This document shows, one piece after another, positions 1-7,408 of a DNA stretch of 64,000 bases. The position numbers and the translations under genes are program-made. Each line of letters opens with the position of its first letter. The stretch's first letter is position 1. The notes beneath the pieces were generated by a model, which ran no database searches, was not told where the DNA came from, and saw only the letters and a program-made list of their open reading frames with translations. The stretch is from Bacteroidia bacterium (GTDB lineage Bacteria > Bacteroidota > Bacteroidia > Cytophagales > Cyclobacteriaceae). Where the stretch lies: the NCBI GenBank assembly GCA_030426345.1, contig JAUHYU010000008.1, forward strand, positions 1 to 64,000, read 5' to 3'.

Positions 1-320
1 ATACCAATGCCGACACAATTGCTTCAAGTATTGCGGTGGGTATGGCTGAGGCATTTGATGTCGAACTGAATTATTGTTTTGAGTTGAATGGTGTACTGAA
101 AAATATCAATCAACCTGATAGTGTGATCCCAGAGATCAATGCGGAAAATTATGTTGGCCTTAAAGCTGACGGAACGATTAATGCCGGGATGATCCCAAAA
201 ATCGATAATGCTTTTGATGCACTTGCTGCGGGAGTGAAAGCCGTGCGCATCATGAATTCGAAAGACATCGCTGCTCTGGCTTTAGGCCAAAATGACATTG
301 GAACTATAATCATCAAATAA
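1..320 (+). CDS. argB: Acetylglutamate kinase, C-terminal part (5' end outside window)
   Basis: This is the 3' end of acetylglutamate kinase, which phosphorylates N-acetylglutamate in the second step of arginine (or acetylated-intermediate) synthesis in the cytoplasm. The frame is open from base 3 with no start inside the window. The visible part contains NADTIASSIAVGMA and then VGLKADGTINAGMIPK, both typical of ArgB in the amino-acid kinase family, and ends in GQNDIGTIIIK before TAA. The next gene begins at the base immediately after the stop, and argH follows, so this is the distal part of an arginine operon. Identification rests on motif recognition plus context; I am confident. Confidence 0.9.
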   Translation, partial: TNADTIASSIAVGMAEAFDVELNYCFELNGVLKNINQPDSVIPEINAENYVGLKADGTINAGMIPKIDNAFDALAAGVKAVRIMNSKDIAALALGQNDIGTIIIK

Positions 321-1379
321 TTGGAAACCCGACCGGAAATTTTCATAGACCTACTAAAACAACTCATCTCCACTCCATCGCTGAGCAAAGAAGAAGACAA
401 GACGGCGGACATAATCGAAAACTTTTTCACTTCAAAATCCATAGAAGTTGAGCGTGTCAAAAATAATATCATCGCACGCAATCAGCACTTTGACACATCC
501 AAGCCTACCATTCTGCTGAATTCCCACCACGACACGGTGAAGCCAAATATTTCATGGAAAAAAGACCCTTTTTCCCCTTTGGTAGAAGATGGGAATCTAT
601 ATGGCCTAGGTAGCAACGATGCCGGTGGCTGCCTTGTCTCGCTGATGGCGGCGTTTGTTCATTTTTACGACAAGCAGGATTTGAAATATAATCTCATTCT
701 AGCCGCTACGGCAGAAGAAGAAATAAGTGGTAAAAATGGCGTGGAGCTGATATTGCCCAACCTTGGCAAAATTGATTTTGCCATTGTGGGCGAACCAACG
801 CTTTTACAAATGGCCGTAGCCGAAAAAGGGCTCATGGTTTTGGATTGCATTTCCAGAGGAAAATCAGGACATGCCGCACGAGGGGAAGGCGAAAATGCCA
901 TATACAAAGCCATTGATGATATCAACTGGTTTCGCAATTATCAATTTGAAAATACATCTGAAAATTTGGGTGATATCAAAATGAGCGTCACTGTCATCAA
1001 TGCCGGCACACAACATAATGTTGTACCTGATGAATGCAGATTTGTGGTGGATGTGCGGAGTACGGATGCTTACTCTAATGATGAAATTTTGGAAATCATT
1101 AGCACGCATGTGGATTGCGAAGTTGTGCCAAGGTCGACGCGATTGCAACCTTCAGGATTGCCCGAAAACCATGTTTTGCACCAATGTGCCATGGATCTAA
1201 ACATTAAGACTTATGGATCTCCGACACTTTCTGATCAGGCATTGATGCCTTTTCCTTCGGTCAAGATCGGCCCGGGAGATTCTGCCAGATCGCACACAGC
1301 CGACGAATATATCGGCATCGACGAGATTGAGGAAGGGATAGCATTATATATTAAATTGTTAGACAAAATATTGGGATAA
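321..1379 (+). CDS. argE: M20-family deacetylase, ArgE-like (acetylornithine/acetylcitrulline deacetylase)
   Basis: A 352-residue cytoplasmic M20 metallohydrolase that should remove the acetyl group from an acetylated arginine precursor. The family metal-site motifs are visible: HHDTV at residues 69-73, GSNDAGG at 97-103, the catalytic EEE at 132-134, and GEPT soon after. The start is TTG, directly adjoining the argB stop, which implies translational coupling; no ATG lies nearby in frame. Its place between argB and argH supports an arginine role rather than DapE. Many Bacteroidota use acetylcitrulline instead of acetylornithine as the substrate; which one applies here cannot be read from the sequence. 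Confidence 0.85.
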   Translation: METRPEIFIDLLKQLISTPSLSKEEDKTADIIENFFTSKSIEVERVKNNIIARNQHFDTSKPTILLNSHHDTVKPNISWKKDPFSPLVEDGNLYGLGSNDAGGCLVSLMAAFVHFYDKQDLKYNLILAATAEEEISGKNGVELILPNLGKIDFAIVGEPTLLQMAVAEKGLMVLDCISRGKSGHAARGEGENAIYKAIDDINWFRNYQFENTSENLGDIKMSVTVINAGTQHNVVPDECRFVVDVRSTDAYSNDEILEIISTHVDCEVVPRSTRLQPSGLPENHVLHQCAMDLNIKTYGSPTLSDQALMPFPSVKIGPGDSARSHTADEYIGIDEIEEGIALYIKLLDKILG

Positions 1380-1380
1380 T

Positions 1381-2733
1381 ATGTCCGAATCAAAAAATAA
1401 ACTGTGGCAAAAGGACGTGAGCGTCCTTGAAGAAATCGACAAATTTACTGTGGGCATGGACCGCGAATTGGATTTGCTGTTGGCAAAATACGATGTGATC
1501 GGCTCATTGGCACATATTCGCATGCTGACATCTATTGGCTTGTTGGAGCAGAAGGAGCTTGAAATTATCTCCAAAGAACTATCCAAAATCCATGAAGAAA
1601 TCGAACAGGGAAAATTTGTGATTGAAGATGGGGTAGAGGATGTTCATTCGCAGGTGGAGCTGATGCTGACCAAACGGCTTGGGGATATTGGCAAGAAAAT
1701 CCATTCTGGGAGATCGCGCAATGATCAGGTGCTGTTGGATTTGAAGCTCTTTATGCGTGCTGAAGTGCTGGAATTGGTTGAATTGGCAAAGGCATTATTT
1801 GACCGCTTGTTTGCGCTCAGCGATACATATAAAGACGTTTTGCTGCCTGGCTACACGCATTTGCAGGTGGCTATGCCGTCGTCATTTGGCTTGTGGTTTG
1901 GGGCGTATGCAGAATCGCTGGCGGATGATTTGACCATTTTGAAATCTGCCTACAGCATCGTCAACCGCAATCCGCTGGGGTCCGCTGCGGGTTATGGTTC
2001 ATCCTTTCCGCTCAATCGCCAGTTGACCACGGATTTATTGGGCTTTGAATCCATGAACTACAATGTGGTGTATGCGCAGATGGGACGAGGAAAAGCTGAG
2101 AAAGTCCTATCAAATTCCATGGCGACCATAGCAGAGACGATTGGAAAATTTGCCATGGACGTCTGTCTCTACATGGGCCAGAACCATGGATTTATCAAGT
2201 TTCCTGACGAATACACGACAGGTTCGAGCATCATGCCGCACAAGAAAAACCCAGATGTTTTTGAGCTTATCCGCGCCAGATGCAACAAATTGAAAGCTTT
2301 GCCAAATGAGATTGCGTTAATCACGACCAATCTGCCATCAGGATATCATCGCGATCTTCAGATGATCAAGGAGAGCTTTATGCCTGCCTTTACCAATCTG
2401 AAAGAATGCCTGTACATGACCAGGTTTATGTTGGAAAAAATTGAGGTGAAAGAGGAAATCCTTAAGGAAGACAAATACAAATATATGTTCAGCGTGGAGC
2501 TGGTCAATCAGCTCGTTTTGGAGGGCATGCCGTTTCGGGATGCGTATGTAGAAGTGGGGCGTTGCATAGAAAAAGGGGAGTTTGAAATCCCTTCCAAACT
2601 CAACCATACCCACGAAGGAAGTCTTGGCAACTTGTGCAATGATCAGATAAAGCAGCGGTTTCAAAATGAATTACAATTTTTTGAAAATGAGAAAGTTATC
2701 ATTTCAGAAAAGGAAAAGGAATTGCTTGTTTGA
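1381..2733 (+). CDS. argH: Argininosuccinate lyase
   Basis: A 450-residue enzyme of the fumarase/aspartase superfamily that splits argininosuccinate into arginine and fumarate, the last step of the pathway. The fumarate-lyase signature GSSIMPHKKNPD begins at residue 281 and includes the catalytic serine loop. The N-terminal region has the expected EDVHSQVE and HSGRSRNDQV segments. Length matches the family. It starts one base after the argE stop, so the three arg genes form one tightly packed transcript. Two copies of the dispersed AATCCATG motif (1587, 2048) and one reverse copy (2185) lie within it. Confidence 0.95.
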   Translation: MSESKNKLWQKDVSVLEEIDKFTVGMDRELDLLLAKYDVIGSLAHIRMLTSIGLLEQKELEIISKELSKIHEEIEQGKFVIEDGVEDVHSQVELMLTKRLGDIGKKIHSGRSRNDQVLLDLKLFMRAEVLELVELAKALFDRLFALSDTYKDVLLPGYTHLQVAMPSSFGLWFGAYAESLADDLTILKSAYSIVNRNPLGSAAGYGSSFPLNRQLTTDLLGFESMNYNVVYAQMGRGKAEKVLSNSMATIAETIGKFAMDVCLYMGQNHGFIKFPDEYTTGSSIMPHKKNPDVFELIRARCNKLKALPNEIALITTNLPSGYHRDLQMIKESFMPAFTNLKECLYMTRFMLEKIEVKEEILKEDKYKYMFSVELVNQLVLEGMPFRDAYVEVGRCIEKGEFEIPSKLNHTHEGSLGNLCNDQIKQRFQNELQFFENEKVIISEKEKELLV

Positions 2734-2750
2734 ATGTTGTTTATTGAAAA

Positions 2751-3194
2751 ATGAAAAGATCTGTACTACTGGCTTTGACAATATTTTTTGGTTTGAGTTT
2801 TTCATCCAAAGCTCAAAGTATTGAGGTTAAAAAGGAAACCTCAAACTCAATTAATGAATTTGCAAATAGTATTCGGAACATTGAAGTCTTTAATGAGCTG
2901 GAGAATTGTTGCATCGGAGTCAGGTTATTTGAATGCGGAACAATAGTCGGAAGTTTTCCTGGGGAGGAAGCAAAGGAATTTCTTTTATATGATCTGTACG
3001 TTTCAATAAAACAACTCGATGAAAAAACCAGAAAGTCACCAACAGGATATTTTTGGGTTGAAGGAAAATTCCATAATCCGAGAGATTATAAATTTGAAAG
3101 TCCTGAAAATAGATTGACATTCTTTCATGGAACGGATAAATATCCGATAAAGATTTCCATGATTCTATCATCCAATAACATTCAAATTGAATAG
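2751..3194 (+). CDS. Secreted protein of unknown function
   Basis: A 147-residue protein with a clear Sec signal peptide: positive MKRS, a hydrophobic stretch to about residue 20, then an SKAQS cleavage region. The mature part holds a CC pair and a nearby FECG cysteine that could form a disulfide, but I recognise no family. It starts 18 bases after argH and could be read through from the arg operon. The product is probably periplasmic or exported. Confidence 0.7.
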   Translation: MKRSVLLALTIFFGLSFSSKAQSIEVKKETSNSINEFANSIRNIEVFNELENCCIGVRLFECGTIVGSFPGEEAKEFLLYDLYVSIKQLDEKTRKSPTGYFWVEGKFHNPRDYKFESPENRLTFFHGTDKYPIKISMILSSNNIQIE

Positions 3195-3223
3195 GTTATC
3201 AGAAACTATAGTAAACATTTGTT

Positions 3224-4108
3224 ATGCATAAAATCATAATCGTTTTTCTACTTATCTCCATCAATGGCATGGCACAGCAAAAAACTGATTCTCCCGGCAC
3301 GTTTTCATTTGGCGTCATCGCCGATTGCCAATATTGCAGCGACCCTGGCACTGGCGCGAGAAAATATGCCCAGTCAGTAGATAAACTTGATGTTTGCGTC
3401 AAACATTTCAATACGTTGGATCTGGAATTTGTGGTGCATCTGGGAGATTTTATCGATCGTGATTTTGAGAGCTTTGATGTGGTAGGGCCTGTGTATGCAC
3501 AACTAAAAGCCCCAAAATACCATGTGTTGGGCAATCATGATTTTTCTGTAGCAGACGACAAAAAAGCATTAGTGCCAGCAAAAATGAATATGCCGTCTAA
3601 GTATTATGATTTTGAAATCAAGGGCTGGCGATTTGTGGTACTAAATGGAAATGATATCAGTTTTCATGGTTATCCGGAAGGAAGCAAAGAATATGAACAT
3701 GCCGCTACTTACTATGAAGAAAACAAGATATCTTCTCCAAAGTGGAATGGAGGAATGGGGGACGCTCAGCTCAATTGGTTGAAAAAAGTACTGAAGAAAG
3801 CATCAAAAAACCATGAAAATGTCGTGCTCTACAGTCACTTCCCAATCTTCCCAGAAAATGTACACAACCTTTGGAATGCTAATGAAGTGTTAGAATTAAT
3901 CGAGAAATATCCTTGCGTAAAAGCCTACGTCAACGGGCACAACCATGCAGGTAACTATGGGGTGCATGCGGGAATTCACTATGTGACTATGAAAGGAATG
4001 GTCGATACGGAGGAAACTTCTTACGCTGTCATTCATGTCACGGCAGATTCCATGGAAATTGAGGGCTTTGGAAGGGAAGAAAACAGGGATTTGAAACTAA
4101 GGGAATAG
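3224..4108 (+). CDS. Secreted calcineurin-type metallophosphoesterase, ADPRM-like
   Basis: A 294-residue metallophosphoesterase with an N-terminal signal peptide (hydrophobic to about residue 16, then MAQQ). The order of metal-binding motifs is complete: IADCQ (D34), HLGDFIDRD, LGNHDF, YSHFP and NGHNH. The pattern FSFGVIADCQY plus GDFIDRD resembles manganese-dependent ADP-ribose/CDP-alcohol diphosphatases, so a nucleotide-diphosphate substrate is possible, but the exported location argues for scavenging of extracellular phosphate esters. The substrate remains an inference. The following flavin reductase starts 10 bases after its stop. Confidence 0.8.
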   Translation: MHKIIIVFLLISINGMAQQKTDSPGTFSFGVIADCQYCSDPGTGARKYAQSVDKLDVCVKHFNTLDLEFVVHLGDFIDRDFESFDVVGPVYAQLKAPKYHVLGNHDFSVADDKKALVPAKMNMPSKYYDFEIKGWRFVVLNGNDISFHGYPEGSKEYEHAATYYEENKISSPKWNGGMGDAQLNWLKKVLKKASKNHENVVLYSHFPIFPENVHNLWNANEVLELIEKYPCVKAYVNGHNHAGNYGVHAGIHYVTMKGMVDTEETSYAVIHVTADSMEIEGFGREENRDLKLRE

Positions 4109-4117
4109 CAAAAGAAA

Positions 4118-4669
4118 TTGAAAAGCGTTCTGGCGATATCGGGAAGTACGAGGAATCATTCAACCAACTGGAAGATCCTTGAGCACATTTCGAAACTTTA
4201 CCAGAATAAGGTTGTCGTAGATATCTATGAAGACCTCAATAAGCTTCCACACTTTGATCCTGTGCTGAAAGAATCCGAAATCCCAGAAAGCATAAAATCC
4301 TTTCTGACCAAAATTGATCAAGCCGATGGAATTTTGATCAGCACACCTGAATACGTATTTAGCCTCCCTTCTGTTTTGAAAAATGCGTTGGAATGGACTG
4401 TTGCTGAGACTATTTTATCCTACAAACCCATTGCTTTTATTGTGGCGTCCAGTTCCGGAAAAATGGCTTTTGAATCCTTAGATATTATTTTAAAAACACT
4501 TGTGCAGCAACCTATTCCTGAAAAATCAAAGCTTTTGATTCAAGGAGCCAAAGGAAGAATAGATGGAAATGGCCGAGTTAAGGATGAGAAAATTTTGGCT
4601 CAAATTAAAAGTGTGATAGATAACTTGGTTCAAACCATGGAGAATGTCGGCGCTAAGAATCAATTGTAA
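4118..4669 (+). CDS. NADPH-dependent FMN reductase-like flavoprotein
   Basis: A 183-residue flavodoxin-fold protein of the NADPH-dependent FMN reductase (ChrR/YieF-like) family. The FMN phosphate loop SGSTRNHSTNW is at residues 8-18 and the characteristic STPEYVFSLPSVLKNALEW segment lies near residue 75-93. It would reduce flavin or quinones in the cytoplasm. The start is TTG, 10 bases downstream of the phosphoesterase stop; there is no closer ATG that keeps the phosphate loop. The TTG start resembles that of argE. The physiological substrate is unknown. Confidence 0.8.
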   Translation: MKSVLAISGSTRNHSTNWKILEHISKLYQNKVVVDIYEDLNKLPHFDPVLKESEIPESIKSFLTKIDQADGILISTPEYVFSLPSVLKNALEWTVAETILSYKPIAFIVASSSGKMAFESLDIILKTLVQQPIPEKSKLLIQGAKGRIDGNGRVKDEKILAQIKSVIDNLVQTMENVGAKNQL

Positions 4670-4754
4670 TTTGTTGATTTTTAGATAAAATCATTATCTT
4701 CAATATCCGTATTAAAAAAAGTAAAAGGCCATCCATTACTCATTCAAAAGTATT

Positions 4755-6332
4755 ATGATAAAAAAAGCTTCTAAAATCCATGTTATTCTATTTGTGATTT
4801 TTTCAGTTGCGATAGTCAGTTGTTCTCAGCAAAAGGAAGAGCAAGCCAAGTTGCCAAATATTATTTACGTTTTAGCGGATGATCTGGGGTATGGGGATAT
4901 TCATGCTTTTAATGAAAATGGAAAAATAAAAACGCCGCACATCGACCAGATGGCTGCGGAAGGCATGAAGTTCACGGATGCACATACTTCTTCTGCTGTC
5001 TGCACACCGACCCGCTATGGCATCCTAACAGGCAGATACAACTGGAGAAGCAGGCTCAAGAGTAGCGTCCTTACGGGAAATTCCAAGGCTTTGATCCCAA
5101 ATTCTAGAACTACAGTAGCATCTATGTTGAATAAGCAGGGTTATCACACTGCCTTTATCGGCAAGTGGCATTTGGGTTGGGATTGGGCACTTATAGACCC
5201 CGATGTTGAGTCTGGAGCTGGTTGGAACGAAAAGGATTTTGACAATATAGATTTCACAAAACCAGTTACAAATTCCCCGAACGATCTAGGTTTCGACTAT
5301 GCTTATGGGCATTCCGGCTCTCTTGATATGGCACCATATGTCTATGTAGAAAATGGCATGCCGACGATGGTGCCGGATACCGTTACCGTAAATAAGGGGA
5401 AATATTCATGGTGGAGAAAGGGGCCAACCTCTGCGGATTTTATTCACGAAGATGTAACACCCAATTTCTTCCGCAGGGCTATTGCTCATGTAAAAGAACA
5501 ATCCATGGAAAAGCAACCCTTTTTTCTATATCTGGCACTGCCATCCCCACATACTCCCATCTTGCCAACGGCGGAATGGCAGGAAAAAAGCGGTCTAAAT
5601 CCATACGGTGATTTCACTATGATGGTCGATGATCATATGGGACAATTGCTTACGGAAATAAAATCTTCAGGGATTGAAGAAAATACCATCGTGATATTCA
5701 CTAGCGACAATGGTTGTTCACCCGCAGCTAAAATTGAAGAAATGACTGCTAAAGGACACTATCCCAGTTATATATACCGAGGACATAAGGCAGATATATT
5801 TGAGGGAGGTCATCGGGTTCCTTTTATTGTGAAATGGCCAAAGCAAGTAGCTAAAGGAAGTGTATCTGATGAAACGATCTGTACCACTGACCTAATGGCG
5901 ACTTGCGCCGAAATTACGGGGTATCAATTGGCAGAAAATGAAGGGGAGGATAGCTATAGTATTTTGCCTGTATTGGAACAAAAAAGCCTTCAAAATCCAT
6001 TGCGCGAAGCTACTGTCCATCATTCCATCAATGGGAGCTTTGCCATTCGCCAAGGAGATTGGAAGTTGATTATGTGCCCTGGATCGGGCGGGTGGAGTTT
6101 TCCAAAACCAAATCAAAAAGAAGTCATCGATACATTGCCGCCTATCCAGTTGTACAATGTGGCCAATGATCCTGCTGAATCAGAAAACCTACAGGCCATG
6201 GAAACCCAAAAAGTGGAAGAATTAAAAAGCTTGCTGATTGCCTATATCGAAAATGGAAGAAGTACGCCCGGTGCACCTCAGCAAAACGACCCGATAGAAG
6301 GGGAATGGAAGCAGATAGATTTTATTGAATAA
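4755..6332 (+). CDS. Type I sulfatase, lipoprotein (CTPTR)
   Basis: A 525-residue arylsulfatase-like enzyme of the alkaline-phosphatase superfamily. The lipobox VSC places the lipidated cysteine at residue 23. Metal ligands DD are at residues 42-43, and the formylglycine motif CTPTR is at 83-87, so Cys83 must be converted to formylglycine. Further family segments are GKWHLG and TSDNG. It probably removes sulfate from carbohydrate esters in marine polysaccharides. No formylglycine-generating enzyme is in the window. It converges on a sugar isomerase across a shared terminator. Left-half copies of the terminator motif occur inside its coding sequence (around 4763-4782 and 5981-6000). Confidence 0.88.
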   Translation: MIKKASKIHVILFVIFSVAIVSCSQQKEEQAKLPNIIYVLADDLGYGDIHAFNENGKIKTPHIDQMAAEGMKFTDAHTSSAVCTPTRYGILTGRYNWRSRLKSSVLTGNSKALIPNSRTTVASMLNKQGYHTAFIGKWHLGWDWALIDPDVESGAGWNEKDFDNIDFTKPVTNSPNDLGFDYAYGHSGSLDMAPYVYVENGMPTMVPDTVTVNKGKYSWWRKGPTSADFIHEDVTPNFFRRAIAHVKEQSMEKQPFFLYLALPSPHTPILPTAEWQEKSGLNPYGDFTMMVDDHMGQLLTEIKSSGIEENTIVIFTSDNGCSPAAKIEEMTAKGHYPSYIYRGHKADIFEGGHRVPFIVKWPKQVAKGSVSDETICTTDLMATCAEITGYQLAENEGEDSYSILPVLEQKSLQNPLREATVHHSINGSFAIRQGDWKLIMCPGSGGWSFPKPNQKEVIDTLPPIQLYNVANDPAESENLQAMETQKVEELKSLLIAYIENGRSTPGAPQQNDPIEGEWKQIDFIE

Positions 6333-6354
6333 GCCTATGCAATCTTTTGGTATA

Positions 6355-6392
6355 AAAAATCCTTCAAAATCCATGGGTTTTGAAGGATTTTT
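6355..6392. terminator. Bidirectional terminator built on CCATGG core
   Basis: A 15-bp inverted repeat (6355-6369 against 6378-6392) surrounds TCCATGGG, with A-tract on one side and T-tract on the other, between the convergent sulfatase and sugar isomerase genes. The single central mismatch is T/G, which can wobble in the plus-strand RNA. The centre is a copy of the dispersed AATCCATG motif. Confidence 0.85.
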
Positions 6393-6410
6393 AAGATTAA
6401 GATTATTTTT

Positions 6411-7253
6411 CTACCTTATGGAAGCCAAGCATCCCTTCACATAGCCTACAGATTCGCATAATCCCGGCATGGGGTCATCGGCATCTTTTTCGTATTCGAT
6501 GCTGGCAGTGCCCTGATAACCTTTATCAACAAGCATTTTCAGGAATCTTGGAATGTCGATTACACCCCGGCCGATTTCGATTGTTTTGCCGTCCGCAGCA
6601 GCCTTGTCCACATCTTTGACATGAAGATCAAACAGCCTGGAAAAATAAGCTTCACCTGCCTCAGTTGGATCAAAACCAATGCGCTCCGTATGGCCAATAT
6701 CCATACATAAGCCAAAGCGCGGATCAAGATCTTTTATCTTGTCATAAACACTTTTGGGGCTTGGGTATTTTTCGTCACCAGGCCCATGGTTGTGAATGGC
6801 TATCTTGATGTCATATTCTTTGATTTTATCGTTGGTGTATTTTAACAGTTCAGGCGAAGGTACACCCACGATAGTCGAAGCGCCGGCTTGTTTGGCATAA
6901 ACGAACGCGCGATCAACTTCTTCAGGAGAGTTCATATAAATCACCCCAACTCCATATAAAATCAATCCGGCGTCCTGTACTTTTTTTGCCGCCTTTTTTA
7001 TTTCTTCCTCTGTGGCATCCAAGGGCATGTGCATGCTTTTTAAACACAGATATTCCAATCCGGCCCTTTTTGTCATGGCTATGGTTTGATCCAGATCAAA
7101 TTTCCGCAAGGAGTAGGAGGCTAGCCCTAAATTTAATGTTGATTCTTTGGCATTAGTTGTGATGGCTCCGGTTGTCGAGTGCATCGCCAAGAGCGAAGCA
7201 GCGGTGGTAAGTCCTGATATTTTCAGAAAATCTCTTCTTGATTTCTCTTTCAT
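6411..7253 (-). CDS. Tat-exported sugar phosphate isomerase/epimerase-like TIM barrel
   Basis: A 280-residue xylose-isomerase-like TIM-barrel protein. The N-terminus reads KEKSRRDFLKISG, a twin-arginine signal followed by a hydrophobic stretch, so the folded enzyme is exported. Barrel-lining residues are visible in HNHGPGDEKYPSP, CMDIGHTER, DLHVKDVD and SIEYEKD, with the His/Glu/Asp metal ligands expected for the family. The substrate is probably a sugar or inositol derivative; this cannot be fixed from sequence. It faces the sulfatase gene convergently and has a paralogue at 59352-60293. Confidence 0.83.
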   Translation of the reverse strand: MKEKSRRDFLKISGLTTAASLLAMHSTTGAITTNAKESTLNLGLASYSLRKFDLDQTIAMTKRAGLEYLCLKSMHMPLDATEEEIKKAAKKVQDAGLILYGVGVIYMNSPEEVDRAFVYAKQAGASTIVGVPSPELLKYTNDKIKEYDIKIAIHNHGPGDEKYPSPKSVYDKIKDLDPRFGLCMDIGHTERIGFDPTEAGEAYFSRLFDLHVKDVDKAAADGKTIEIGRGVIDIPRFLKMLVDKGYQGTASIEYEKDADDPMPGLCESVGYVKGCLASIR

Positions 7254-7350
7254 GGTAGAATTATTAATTGGATGTTTATTGAAACATAATTTACACCTTT
7301 TTATAAATGTTTTTCTATTTGTAAAAATATTATTCAGTCAGCTGGGGCAA

Positions 7351-7358
7351 TAGATTTG
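7351..7358 (+). promoter_or_regulatory. Bacteroidota -7 promoter element (TAGATTTG)
   Basis: The octamer TAGATTTG fits the Bacteroidota TAnnTTTG -7 consensus and lies 51 bases before the ATG of the multiheme cytochrome. A TTTG occurs at 7318-7321, but its spacing is longer than usual for a -33 element, so only the -7 box is supported. Confidence 0.45.
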
Positions 7359-7408
7359 CCCGACTATCATATTTAATTAAATTGCATGCCTCTAATTTTT
7401 TAGTATAT

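Noticed and set aside
7382-7408. TTG at 7382 as start of the multiheme cytochrome
   Set aside because: The ATG at 7409 gives a shorter and more typical lipoprotein signal peptide ending in FYSC.
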